Part shown: positions 25,419-33,037 of the stretch, one piece after another
Layout: every line of letters starts with the position of its first letter
Position numbering within the stretch: the stretch's first letter is position 1
Assembly (NCBI GenBank): GCA_030447865.1
Contig: JAUJOD010000001.1
Coordinates: 418,809-482,808 of the forward strand
DNA from: Nocardioidaceae bacterium
GTDB taxonomy: Bacteria; Actinomycetota; Actinomycetes; Propionibacteriales; Nocardioidaceae
Length of the DNA stretch: 64,000 nucleotides
Direction of reading: 5' to 3'
The notes under the pieces: model-generated
The model's input: only the letters and a program-made list of their open reading frames with translations
Database searches by the model: none
What the model was told of the DNA's origin: nothing
Made by a program: the position numbers and the translations under genes

Positions 25419-25467
25419 GGAGCCGCCTGTCGGAATCGAACCGACGACCTTCTCATTACGAGTGAGA
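25419..25467. repeat. Left att site of the 12.56-kb element
   Basis: 49 bp identical to 37980-38028. It contains the discriminator, T-arm and 3' anticodon arm of tRNA-Thr up to the anticodon-loop region. Identity ends at 25468, where AAT replaces CGC, so the tRNA is not rebuilt on this side. Recombination between the two copies would regenerate a single intact tRNA site. Confidence 0.92.
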
Positions 25468-25659
25468 AATCACCGCTATTTTGACTCCCGGCTCACCTGC
25501 GGTGATGGCAGATAAGCCCAGGTGAGAGGTCGAATTGCTAGGTTGCTGGGCTTCGCTCAAAGGTGCTGGGCTTTGCTGGGCACTTGCAGCCCGCTTGCAT
25601 TCGAGCAGACGGCCGGTCCAGTTTCAAGACGGAGCGGCCTGTCTGGCGTTCCCCTGCGG

Positions 25660-25737
25660 TATACTGGTTACCACAACTGAAACAACATGACCGCCAGGAG
25701 GCACCGTCGTCGAGACGGGACGCCTTCTGGCTTTTTT
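25660..25737 (+). terminator. Short leader: possible promoter and intrinsic terminator before the excisionase gene
   Basis: A TATACT box at 25660-25665 could be a -10 element, though no good -35 is seen. It is followed by a hairpin with arms GCCAGGAGGC (25693-25702) and GCCTTCTGGC (25722-25731) and six T residues (25732-25737). The excisionase start lies 44 bp further on. The arrangement suggests a short terminated RNA or an attenuator controlling the excisionase gene. Confidence 0.5.
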
Positions 25738-25780
25738 GACGTCTCCCTCGGTCGGTGCCTCGCACCCGACAGGAGACCTC

Positions 25781-25984
25781 GTGAAGCGACCCGTCCCAAT
25801 TTCGGAGCGCCTGCTTACTCAGCAGCAGGCCGCTGAGCTGTGCGGTCTACATCTCCACACCATAATCCGCGCCCGGCGAGCCGGCGAGCTGCGCTACGTC
25901 CAGATCGGCCGTGCTGTCCGCATCAGGGAGCTCGACCTTCAAGATTGGCTGTCCCGCCACACGGTCGGCGGTGATGCCCGCTAA
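25781..25984 (+). CDS. Excisionase-like HTH protein
   Basis: 67 residues from GTG 25781 with ribosome site AGGAG. The single MerR/Xis-type winged helix reads ERLLTQQQAAELCGLHLHTI, RARRAGELRYVQIGRAVRI, then ELDLQDWLSRH. Such proteins act as recombination directionality factors for tyrosine integrases or as small repressors. It sits 314 bp inside the left att site, so a role in excision is plausible. The longer frame from TTG 25736 would start inside the terminator T-run and is rejected. Confidence 0.8.
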   Translation: MKRPVPISERLLTQQQAAELCGLHLHTIIRARRAGELRYVQIGRAVRIRELDLQDWLSRHTVGGDAR

Positions 25985-26108
25985 GCGCCGAGGCCCAGCC
26001 CCTCAGCAGTGCCATACGGCACCAGACCGCTGCTACCTAACCACCTGTCAGCCCTGCCCGTTCTGCGGAGCCCTGGGGCTGACGAAGACCCAACATCAGG
26101 AGATTGAG

Positions 26109-26402
26109 ATGCAAGAAGTAACACCGTCGAGCGACCCAGAAGACATCACTGAAGCTCTCCGTGAGCACTTGCGCCAATTGTCGCCAGCACTGGCTCAGAT
26201 ACAGAGCTGGTTTCTGCTTGCAGAAAAAGAGGTGGACACCATGCCCGCTGAGCTACACGAGCAAGCGCTGACAGATCTTCAGGATGACTGTGCATGCATC
26301 CTAGCCCCGTTGCGGGAGTTATATCAGGAGGCCAAGAGTGCGGTTCGCTTAATTGAAGCGGTTCGCTTGATCGAAGAGGCTCGCTTGACCCTCAAATGCT
26401 AA
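26109..26402 (+). CDS. Hypothetical protein
   Basis: 97 residues, mostly helical and acidic (EDITEALREHLRQLSPALAQ, DTMPAELHEQALTDLQDD). It ends with two near-identical short blocks VRLIEAVRLIEEARL. The ATG at 26109 has a strong ribosome site (AGGAG, 7 bp away). The same frame is open from ATG 25974, which would add a Cys-rich stretch (CYLTTCQPCPFCG) that could be a zinc site. I do not recognise the family. Confidence 0.5.
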   Translation: MQEVTPSSDPEDITEALREHLRQLSPALAQIQSWFLLAEKEVDTMPAELHEQALTDLQDDCACILAPLRELYQEAKSAVRLIEAVRLIEEARLTLKC

Positions 26403-26533
26403 GGCTCATGAGAAGACCTTCGCATGGCCGTTGAGTAATTCCAGGTTGTCCCCCGCTGGTCTATCCCCACGGCCAGTGCGGTCGCAAGCTCTCCCACCAA
26501 TTGAATAGCGGTACTTGATAACTCAATAGAGAC

Positions 26534-26621
26534 ATTCCTCGAAAGGAATAACCAAAGAATTTGGCCTGATTAGCCCCGCTGCGTCTGTAGGGTAGGTGGC
26601 ATTGCAGTAAAAGCCACCTAC
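26534..26621. promoter_or_regulatory. Two hairpins in the leader of the ribbon-helix-helix gene
   Basis: ATTCCT/AGGAAT arms flank CGAA (26534-26549). A perfect 9-bp pair GTAGGTGGC/GCCACCTAC (26592-26600 and 26613-26621) lies just before the ribosome site of the gene at 26635. The second could be an operator for the ribbon-helix-helix protein or a translational hairpin. The surrounding 26403-26634 holds no gene I can support. Confidence 0.45.
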
Positions 26622-26634
26622 AAAAAGGAACACA

Positions 26635-26826
26635 ATGGGGCTTAGAGGCAAGATTCCAGACTATCAAGAAATGATCGCTCCCGTCCGGGTAACTCGGGCG
26701 CAACGTGACTTCCTCGACGAACTGGCCCAAGTGCACGACGTGACGGTCAGCGAAGTGATCCGTTCGCTTATCGATGATGCCTTCGTACGGTCGATGTTGG
26801 AGGAGGTCGGAGATGTCAAGCAGTAA
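26635..26826 (+). CDS. Ribbon-helix-helix (CopG-like) protein
   Basis: 63 residues with ribosome site AAAGGA. PVRVTRAQRDFLDELAQVHD followed by VTVSEVIRSLIDDAF has the beta-strand/two-helix pattern of CopG/Arc-type DNA-binding dimers. It is probably a plasmid-like copy-number or self-regulating repressor within the element. Its last codons overlap the start of the next gene by 14 bp. Confidence 0.7.
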   Translation: MGLRGKIPDYQEMIAPVRVTRAQRDFLDELAQVHDVTVSEVIRSLIDDAFVRSMLEEVGDVKQ

Positions 26827-26974
26827 GGAGCTGCAAAGACAACTAGAGGTGGCAAAGAAGCGCCTCCGTGAAGCCGAGGACCAGGTCCTTTCCGAACGCC
26901 GTCGACAGGCTGAGCTGGCTGCGGCTGAGCGTGAGCTTTCCACCCCGCGCCCGACGATGTTTCCAAGGGGCTGA
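26813..26974 (+). CDS. Small coiled-coil protein
   Basis: 53 residues; ATG 26813 overlaps the end of the ribbon-helix-helix gene. SSKELQRQLEVAKKRLREAE and the following QVLSERRRQAELAAAERE form a continuous charged amphipathic helix. It is followed 5 bp later by another coiled-coil gene, so the three are probably one transcript. Function unknown. Confidence 0.55.
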   Translation: MSSSKELQRQLEVAKKRLREAEDQVLSERRRQAELAAAERELSTPRPTMFPRG

Positions 26975-26979
26975 CAGCA

Positions 26980-27453
26980 ATGCCAAGCACTTTTGAAGAT
27001 CAGGTAACGGCGCTCAAGGAGACGCCTGGAATTAGCCACGCAGACATTGAGTTCGCTGATCGCTGGGTAACCAACGTGACCCGTGAAGAACAACAGCGCG
27101 TGCGGGACTGGATGAAGCAGCGGAAGACGGGCAACGCCGAGAGGCGCAACGAGCTCAGCGACCGCCTCCACGAAGTCACCCAGCGAGCCAACCAGGTCTA
27201 CGAGGACGCCAGCCGTGGCGCTCGCAGCATCCCCGAGCTGCTGCGTGAGCGTCGGCTCCTGCAGACCGAGATCGCCGGCCTTGAGCAGCTCATTGAGTCC
27301 GTAGAGGTCAGCGAGGCGATGATCGCCCGCATCGAGGCTGACCCCGCCGCGTACATGGACGACTTCTACGCACGGTTCCCCGGTCTGGCTGACCGCAGGC
27401 CGCGCTTAGACATCGCGTTGGCGCAAGATCGCACCAACCGACGAATTAGCTAA
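26980..27453 (+). CDS. Hypothetical coiled-coil protein
   Basis: 157 residues, highly charged and helical. Residues 33-70 (REEQQRVRDWMKQRKTGNAE and beyond) and 84-115 (ELLRERRLLQTEIAGLEQLI) look like coiled coils. The C terminus is AYMDDFYARFPGLADRRPRL. No recognised family. It is placed between the ribbon-helix-helix gene and the replication region, so a role in element maintenance or DNA binding is possible. Confidence 0.6.
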   Translation: MPSTFEDQVTALKETPGISHADIEFADRWVTNVTREEQQRVRDWMKQRKTGNAERRNELSDRLHEVTQRANQVYEDASRGARSIPELLRERRLLQTEIAGLEQLIESVEVSEAMIARIEADPAAYMDDFYARFPGLADRRPRLDIALAQDRTNRRIS

Positions 27454-27466
27454 CTGACAATCAAGA

Positions 27467-27511
27467 GTGATCCCCAGACGGCTCGTTTGGTCGCGTTCCG
27501 CCTGGGGTCAC
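27467..27511. promoter_or_regulatory. Long imperfect hairpin
   Basis: Arms from GTGATCCCCAGACGG (27467-27481) pair with CCGCCTGGGGTCAC (27498-27511), with one mismatch and one bulge around a 16-base loop. No T-run follows. It could end transcription of the coiled-coil genes or protect the start of the next transcript. Confidence 0.45.
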
Positions 27512-27541
27512 CCATCAGAACACACTGGGAGGTGTGTGGCT

Positions 27542-27766
27542 ATGGCTAACAATACCCGCAGTAAGGCCGCTCCGGCGGTTCCATTCATATGGGCAGACGT
27601 CTGTCGAATGAAGGACTCCTGGTCCCTACGTTTAGGGCCGCTGGAAAGTGTCAGTGATTCGGAACTAGAACTCGTACGCTGCGCTGTCAAGAATGCATCG
27701 ACGCTCAAGGACTTCGACCAGGGCTCCCCTACGCGGTGCCTGTCCATCAAGTGTGGAGGATGCTAG
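27542..27766 (+). CDS. Hypothetical small protein
   Basis: 74 residues; ribosome site GGGAGGTG lies 9 bp before ATG 27542. The sequence SVSDSELELVRCAVKNASTL looks helical and the C terminus has Cys residues (TRCLSIKCGGC). There is no recognised family. Coding status rests on the ribosome site and codon pattern only. Confidence 0.4.
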   Translation: MANNTRSKAAPAVPFIWADVCRMKDSWSLRLGPLESVSDSELELVRCAVKNASTLKDFDQGSPTRCLSIKCGGC

Positions 27767-28034
27767 TTGCAAAAGGTCGGCGCAGACCGTACAGCGACGA
27801 GCTTGGATGGGCATAGAGAGTACTCGTAGATGCGCTCAACGCTGAGGACAACGGGTTAGAGCTGGTGCGACCAAGGCGAATGGCGTTCGCCTCATGAGAC
27901 CGCCGTGCGGGCGGGATGTACGTGCCCATCTTGCCCGCACGGTGCTTCAAAGCCTCAGCCCCTGCCGCGAGGAGTCTCTACGACAAGGGCCGAAGTCTTG
28001 CGCTGGTAAGGCGCGTGCACCAGGAGGAGAACCA

Positions 28035-28166
28035 ATGCGGAGCCATTGTCCCACAACCTGTCGGTACGGCGCAGGACCAGAAACTTGCAAGTTAGTTCGA
28101 ACTTTCTCGCAACTTTATTTCAACTTTTCTCGCACTGCAGGACACCTTCCTTTTTTGAGACAATAG
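28035..28166 (+). CDS. Possible 43-residue peptide
   Basis: ATG 28035 has a strong ribosome site (AGGAGGAG, 5-6 bp away). The 43-residue frame contains SHCPTTCRYGAGPETCKLV with three Cys, but it crosses the palindrome and AT-rich repeats. It may be a leader peptide or chance. Confidence 0.25.
   Translation: MRSHCPTTCRYGAGPETCKLVRTFSQLYFNFSRTAGHLPFLRQ
28100..28134. repeat. Iteron-like direct repeats
   Basis: AACTTTCTCGCA (28100-28111) and AACTTTTCTCGCA (28122-28134) are near-identical, in the same orientation, spaced 22 bp (two helical turns). A partial AACTTT lies between them at 28111-28116. They are 80-115 bp upstream of the primase-helicase start. Confidence 0.55.
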
Positions 28167-28212
28167 AGAGAACGCGGCTGGTAACCGCGTCCCACGCCAC
28201 GTAGGAGAACTA

Positions 28213-30162
28213 ATGTCCAAGCGCTCAGCACTCGTGGACGTGCAGTCGGCACTACTGCGAGTCGGGTCTGACAACCCTTCCGGTGACGAGTGGACCTGCC
28301 CAGCTCACAACGATCGGAAGGCGAGTCTCACCGTCAAGTACGGCGACGTCCCGGGCACGGTGATCCTGGCTTGCGGAGCTGGTTGCAAGACGTCCGCAGT
28401 ACTGAGCAAGCTTGGCTTGCACGTTCGCGAACTCTATGACCGCGTCGAGCCGCCCCAGGAAACCGTTCGCAAGAGCTACGTCTATCGCGACGAGGACGGC
28501 AGCCCGCTCTTCAGGGTCCTCCGAAGGCAGGAAGGAGACGGCAGCAAGCGGTTCCACCAGCAGGGTGTCAACGGTCGTGGGCGTGGGGGATGGCGAACTG
28601 GGTCGGGCGCGATGAAAGACGTTCGCCGGGTCCTGTACCGGCTACCGGAGTTGACCGACGCTATCGACAACGGCGACACCATCCACCTGACCGAGGGCGA
28701 AAAGGATGCTGACACCCTCAACGAGTACTTCGCAGCCCAGGACGTGGATGCCTTTGCGACGTGTCACCCGATGGGTGCTGGCAAGTGGCGGGCCGACTAC
28801 ACAGAACTGCTGACAGGGGCCGACGCAGTAGTGGTCTGGGCCGACAGAGACCCAGCCGGGTACCGCTGCGCCGAGCAACGCCTATCAGCCGTTCTGGCAG
28901 CGGGCATACCGGCGCGAGCTGTTCTGCCGATTCCTGATCACAACGGCGCTGACGCCTACGACCACGTGGAAGCCGGATTTAGCCCCGAGGAAACCAAGCC
29001 GGTATCGGGCAATGAGCTAGCAGTGTTGGCTGGCCACGCAGGTCAGGAGGAAGCAGCAGACGATGTGCTGGAAGCGGTGCGCCGCGAGTTCCTGCTGGTG
29101 GAAGCCCGCGATCAGGTGCTCCATCACCTAGACGACGTTCTATACGACGAAGACGTGCTCGCGCTGCCACCGCAGCGGTTCGTGATAGATGGATGGGTGC
29201 CAGCCGGGGCATACACCGGCCTATATGGTCCGCCCGGCGTCGGCAAGACGCTCGTCGTGCAGGGAATGACCCGCGCAGTGCGCAAAGGCACCCGCTGGCA
29301 AGACCACTCAACGACGCAGGGCATGACCGTTTCCTACGTCGGCGAGGAAGTACACCAACTCCAGGATCGGATGCGCGCCTGGGATGCCCGTTATCCCTTG
29401 CGGCCAGACCAGACCATGGAAGCGGGCGTGACAATCGCCCGGCTGATAGACCTCACCAAACCAGAGGCGGTCGCAGCGGTTATCCGCACCGTGCGCGCGC
29501 TGGAAGCCCGGCACGACAGTCGGGTGCTGCTCTTGACCTTTGACCCGCTCGTGGAGTTCATGACCGGCGACGAGAACGGCGAGGGCATGGACCTCGCCAC
29601 TCGCGGACTTCGCGCGCTGGCCACGCTCCTTGACTGTGCCGTCGTCGTTGGTCACCACACCAACGCCAGCGAAGCCCGAGCTCGGGGAGCCGACCACCTA
29701 CGCATGCGCTGCGGTGCGCACATCCGCATGGAACACCTTGATGAAGTCGCCGGGACCGTGGGGCTGGTTCAAGAGAAGCAACGCAACGCCGCCAAGGCAG
29801 CGCTCGTTCTTGAGATCAAGGAGGAAGCCCCCAGCGTCGTCCTGGAATGGCAACAGAATTTCATGGCCCAGGACTACATCGCGGACAAGATCGGCTCCAA
29901 GCGAGAGCGTAACCAGGCAGCCAAGGCCAAACAGACCGACGCCAGACATGCGCACGCGGTGGCGCTTCTCACCGACGCCGTGAAGGTAACGCCAGGGCTT
30001 ACGCGTCGTGCCCTGCTGAAGGAGTGCAGCGGCAAAGGCATCGGCAAGGAGTACCTGGAAGAAGTTCTTGACGAACTCAAAGACCCCGAGGGAGCAGCCG
30101 TCATCCGAGTGGAGAAGGGGGTCAGAAAAGCCGACCATCACTACCTTGCGGACCCGGAGTAG
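28213..30162 (+). CDS. Primase-helicase (CHC2-like zinc finger, TOPRIM, RecA-like ATPase)
   Basis: 649 residues with ribosome site AGGAGA. N-terminal zinc ligands C29, H32, C54 and C58 (WTCPAHNDRKAS, LACGAGCK) precede a TOPRIM domain with LTEGEKDAD (about 159-167) and VVWADRDPAG (about 207-216). A RecA-fold ATPase follows, with Walker A GPPGVGKT (339-346) and a Walker B-like LLLTFDP. The C-terminal ~90 residues look like a winged helix. The domain order matches bifunctional primase-helicases of phages, plasmids and satellites. It should initiate replication of the excised element. It is the best evidence that the element replicates autonomously. Confidence 0.85.
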   Translation: MSKRSALVDVQSALLRVGSDNPSGDEWTCPAHNDRKASLTVKYGDVPGTVILACGAGCKTSAVLSKLGLHVRELYDRVEPPQETVRKSYVYRDEDGSPLFRVLRRQEGDGSKRFHQQGVNGRGRGGWRTGSGAMKDVRRVLYRLPELTDAIDNGDTIHLTEGEKDADTLNEYFAAQDVDAFATCHPMGAGKWRADYTELLTGADAVVVWADRDPAGYRCAEQRLSAVLAAGIPARAVLPIPDHNGADAYDHVEAGFSPEETKPVSGNELAVLAGHAGQEEAADDVLEAVRREFLLVEARDQVLHHLDDVLYDEDVLALPPQRFVIDGWVPAGAYTGLYGPPGVGKTLVVQGMTRAVRKGTRWQDHSTTQGMTVSYVGEEVHQLQDRMRAWDARYPLRPDQTMEAGVTIARLIDLTKPEAVAAVIRTVRALEARHDSRVLLLTFDPLVEFMTGDENGEGMDLATRGLRALATLLDCAVVVGHHTNASEARARGADHLRMRCGAHIRMEHLDEVAGTVGLVQEKQRNAAKAALVLEIKEEAPSVVLEWQQNFMAQDYIADKIGSKRERNQAAKAKQTDARHAHAVALLTDAVKVTPGLTRRALLKECSGKGIGKEYLEEVLDELKDPEGAAVIRVEKGVRKADHHYLADPE

Positions 30163-30164
30163 CG

Positions 30165-30284
30165 ACCGACCCGCACCGACCCTGCACCGACCCGGGGTCA
30201 GTGCGGGTCAGTGCCTGCGTCCGTACCGACCCGCGTACCCCGTAGGGGGGAGCGGGGTCGGTGCGGTGACACCAGCGGGTCGGT
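30165..30284. repeat. ACCGACCC repeat array
   Basis: Four direct copies of ACCGACCC start at 30165, 30175, 30186 and 30225. Two inverted copies (GGGTCGGT) start at 30255 and 30277. GGGTCAGT variants lie at 30195 and 30205. The array fills the whole gap between the primase-helicase and the next gene and could fold into long hairpins. It could be an iteron/replication site, a binding array or a terminator. Confidence 0.7.
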
Positions 30285-30311
30285 TAGGTCATATCGAGAA
30301 AGGAAAGCACC

Positions 30312-30857
30312 ATGAGTAAAGGAAACCGAACACGACGACGCGAGGCCGGGCTACTCCCGGAGCCGGTGAAGTGCACCGCGAGGAATCGATACGGGGAGCC
30401 TTGTCAGCGTCCACCCATCAAGGGTGGAACCGTCTGTTGGCACCACGGTGGAGCAAGTCCTCAAGTGCGCCGGAAGGCCGAGGAACGGCTGCTCAGTTAC
30501 AGCGACGTGCTGGTCCGTGAGCTGCTGAAGATCGCCACTAGCGCGGAGAATGAGGCCGTCCGCCTGGCCGCAGTCCGCGATGCGCTGGACCGCATCGGGC
30601 TTGGCAAGAACCGCGAGATTGACATCAGGGTGGCCCCTTGGTTGAAGGACATCGAAGGGATCGTGGTCGACATTGAGGACGACGAACCTAGCGACGTCGT
30701 AGACGCCGAAGTGGTGGACGACGAAACGGACATACCACCGTCTGATTGGGAGAGCCGACCGACCGGCGACCCTGACCCACCCCGTTACCCACGCCAAGAC
30801 GACTCCAACGTACTGGCCTACCCCAGCGACGCCCAACGCCACCGCTGGCGCAGATAG
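30312..30857 (+). CDS. HGG-motif zinc-binding protein, terminase-small-subunit-like
   Basis: 181 residues with ribosome site AAAGGAAAG. N-terminal KCTARNRYGEPCQRPPIKGG then TVCWHHGGASPQVRRKAEER gives a Cys/His cluster plus the HGGxxPQ motif. This motif recurs in phage and integrative-element proteins often annotated as small terminase-like. A helical centre (SYSDVLVRELLKIATSAENE) is followed by an acidic, disordered C terminus rich in Asp and Pro. No large terminase is present. In phage satellites a lone TerS redirects packaging, so the position is suggestive. The assignment is tentative. Confidence 0.55.
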   Translation: MSKGNRTRRREAGLLPEPVKCTARNRYGEPCQRPPIKGGTVCWHHGGASPQVRRKAEERLLSYSDVLVRELLKIATSAENEAVRLAAVRDALDRIGLGKNREIDIRVAPWLKDIEGIVVDIEDDEPSDVVDAEVVDDETDIPPSDWESRPTGDPDPPRYPRQDDSNVLAYPSDAQRHRWRR

Positions 30858-31109
30858 CCCGACCATGCGGCCACAGCACCGACCCAGAGCCGGGACCAGC
30901 CCCTTAGTGGGCCAACGGGCCGACCCTGGGTCTGTCAGGGCTTACAGCGCCGATGTGCAGGCTCGTGGGCGCTGCACCTGTCTACGAAACGCCGGTTTCG
31001 GGTTCGCCGGCCGAATGGAGCCGTGGGAGTCGTGGCCTTCCCAACAACAGCTCTGCAGGCTGGCCGCTGGCCCCGAAGTACGGGGTTCGCGGACAGGGAG
31101 GGAGTCACC

Positions 31110-31781
31110 TTGAAAGCCATTGGCTACATCAGAGTGTCAACAACTGAGCAGGCCGAGTCAGGCCTCGGACTGGATGCCCAACGGCAGGCCATTGAATCCG
31201 AAGCACAGCGACGCGGTTGGCAGGTCACCTGGGTCGAGGACGCGGGGTACAGCGCCAAGAGCCTTGACCGTCCTGGCCTCACCCACGCCCTCGAAGCCTT
31301 GCGGCGTGGTCATGCCGAGGCGCTGGTGCTTGCACGGCTCGATCGGCTGAGCCGGTCAATGCTGGACTTCGCCACCGTCATGGAGCAGGCACGCGGCCAA
31401 GGCTGGGCACTCGTCAGCCTCGACCTCGGCGTGGACATGACCACACCAAGCGGTCGCCTGCTAGCGAACGTCTTCGCCGCGTTCGCGGAGTTTGAACGCG
31501 AGCTCATCAGGCAGCGCACTCGGGACGCTCTCACCGCTGCCAAGGCTCGCGGGCAACGACTCGGCAGGCCGCGCGAGACGTCGGACGCTGTCGTGGCACA
31601 AGTGGTTGGCCTGCACACCGAAGGCCTCAGCCTCCGCAGCATCGCCGGAGCACTAACCGAAGCAGGCGTCCCGACCACTCGGGGCGCTGAGCAGTGGCGA
31701 GCATCCAGCGTTCGCCGCATCTTGAACGGTCACCGCCTAGACCTCGAATCGGTGGCATCGAAGAACGGAGCATCACAATGA
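31110..31781 (+). CDS. Serine recombinase, resolvase/invertase family
   Basis: 223 residues from TTG 31110, chosen for its GGGAGGGAG ribosome site and because the fold starts there (KAIGYIRVSTTEQAESGLGL). The catalytic Ser is residue 10, with the arginines in LARLDRLSRSMLDF. The long E helix and a C-terminal HTH (SLRSIAGALTEAGVPTTRG) are present, so it is a complete small serine recombinase. It could resolve multimers or invert DNA. Its stop overlaps the tyrosine integrase start by ATGA, so both recombinases are made from one mRNA. Confidence 0.9.
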   Translation: MKAIGYIRVSTTEQAESGLGLDAQRQAIESEAQRRGWQVTWVEDAGYSAKSLDRPGLTHALEALRRGHAEALVLARLDRLSRSMLDFATVMEQARGQGWALVSLDLGVDMTTPSGRLLANVFAAFAEFERELIRQRTRDALTAAKARGQRLGRPRETSDAVVAQVVGLHTEGLSLRSIAGALTEAGVPTTRGAEQWRASSVRRILNGHRLDLESVASKNGASQ

Positions 31782-32995
31782 CACGACCCCAGGTGGAATA
31801 TGAGCGCGTCGAGCGCGGCATCCAGAAGGTCATACGGACGTATCCGGCTGACCCCACAGCCGAGAGTTACCGGATCAAGTACGCCGACGAACAGGGCAGC
31901 ATCGTCAGCAAGACGGTGCGCACGCTGCCGCAAGCTCGCACCGCTTTAGCCAAGGCTCGAACCGAGGTGGCCGAAGGCACGCACTCGTCAGCCAGCAAAG
32001 GCCGAGCCAGGTTCAAGGAGGTGGCGGAGAAGTGGCTAGAAGGTCAGACGCACATGAAGGCGCGCACCGAGCGGTCTTGCCGTTGGACCATCGACCGCAA
32101 GCTCACCAGCCTGCACGACGTCCCGATGAAGAACCTCACCTACGCCAAGGTCAAGGACTTCCGCACACAGTTGGCACAGGACGGCCTGGCCCCGGCCAGC
32201 CAGCAACGGACGATGTGGGTGCTCAAGGCGATCTGTGAGGACGCCCGTAAGCGCAAGTTGATCAGCGTGAATCCGTGCGACGACCTATCCAAGATCAAGA
32301 CGCGCAAGCGACGCATCACCATCCCCACACAGCAGGACGTGGAAGCCCTGATCACGCGGCTTTCCTTCCCCACGCCCGACGACCCGCAGAGCTGGCACGA
32401 CCCGCGCTGGTCGCTCCTGGTTGAGACAGCCGCGTACGGTGGCCTCCGAGCCGGGGAACTGGCAGGGCTGCGCGTCAATGATTTCAACGCAGCCACGCGG
32501 TCGCTAAGCGTTGAGCGCACCATCGTCGACGTCGCCGGCGAACTGCGGCTCGACACTCCCAAGAGCGACAAGGGCACTCGCGTCGTGACCGACCTTGACC
32601 CCGGCTTGTGTGACCGGCTCGCTGCACGGTGCGCCGTTCTCTCCCCACGCGACTACCTGTTCGGTGACCACGACGCCAACGGCAAGCCACGCCCACTCAA
32701 CCACGGCAACTTCTATCGCCGGATCTTCAAGAGGGCGTGCGCCGAGCTAGGCATCGACATGCGGTTCCACGACCTACGGCACTTCCATGCCAGCCTCCTG
32801 ATTGACGCTGGGCTGTCTCCCGTGGAGGTCGCGCATCGCCTCGGGCATGCCAACGCCAGTTTCACCCTGGACACCTACAGCCACCTGTTCAAGAAGGAGT
32901 CCACCGGGCTAGGTGACTTGATTGCGGCTGGCCGTAGCGCAGCTCGCGGCGAACAGACTCCTCTGCGCCTCGTCCCCACGCCCAAGGCGGGTTAA
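31778..32995 (+). CDS. int: Tyrosine integrase
   Basis: 405 residues. The N-terminal AP2-like arm-binding domain (about 1-75) and SAM-like core-binding domain (about 76-175) precede the catalytic domain. The catalytic residues are R224 (YGGLRAGELAG), a Lys near 262-265 (DTPKSDKGTRVV), H331/R334 (FHDLRHFHAS), H357 (RLGHANASF) and Y367 (DTYSHLF). All are intact, so it should be active. It probably recombines the 49-bp att sites at the tRNA-Thr gene. Unlike most islands, the gene lies about 5 kb from the nearer att site. Confidence 0.95.
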   Translation: MTRPQVEYERVERGIQKVIRTYPADPTAESYRIKYADEQGSIVSKTVRTLPQARTALAKARTEVAEGTHSSASKGRARFKEVAEKWLEGQTHMKARTERSCRWTIDRKLTSLHDVPMKNLTYAKVKDFRTQLAQDGLAPASQQRTMWVLKAICEDARKRKLISVNPCDDLSKIKTRKRRITIPTQQDVEALITRLSFPTPDDPQSWHDPRWSLLVETAAYGGLRAGELAGLRVNDFNAATRSLSVERTIVDVAGELRLDTPKSDKGTRVVTDLDPGLCDRLAARCAVLSPRDYLFGDHDANGKPRPLNHGNFYRRIFKRACAELGIDMRFHDLRHFHASLLIDAGLSPVEVAHRLGHANASFTLDTYSHLFKKESTGLGDLIAAGRSAARGEQTPLRLVPTPKAG

Positions 32996-33037
32996 GTCTG
33001 TGTTATCGGCCAATTTATTTCCAAATTAGTCTCTAAC

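Larger units (their letters stand above)
16317..25467. mobile_element. Probable degraded genomic island at tRNA-Thr
   Basis: The segment lies between two copies of the tRNA-Thr 3' sequence (16317-16356 and 25419-25467). It ends with a tyrosine-integrase C-terminal fragment whose 3' end is 16 bp from the inner copy. An integrase abutting and facing the tRNA is the classic island layout. The segment is rich in broken genes (hicB, PPOX, miaB, peptidase E). The newer 12.56-kb element would then have inserted between this island and the tRNA. This is inference: the outer repeat is imperfect and several genes inside look chromosomal. Confidence 0.4.
27767..28212. other. Structured non-coding region, candidate replication origin
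   Basis: 446 bp with dense symmetry and no convincing gene. Hairpin GGCGAA/TTCGCC lies at 27875-27891. A strong hairpin with 10-bp arms CCGTGCGGGC/GCCCGCACGG is at 27904-27943. A perfect palindrome AACTTGCAAGTT is at 28082-28093, and AT-rich repeats follow at 28100-28134. Hairpin ACGCGG/CCGCGT is at 28172-28190, just before the ribosome site of the primase-helicase. An AT-rich, repeat-bearing segment beside a replication gene fits an origin. Short sequences with similar symmetry can also be regulatory. Confidence 0.5.

Noticed and set aside
25538..25765. 75-codon minus-strand frame inside the left end of the element
   Set aside because: It runs through the hairpin terminator and leader and has no ribosome site.
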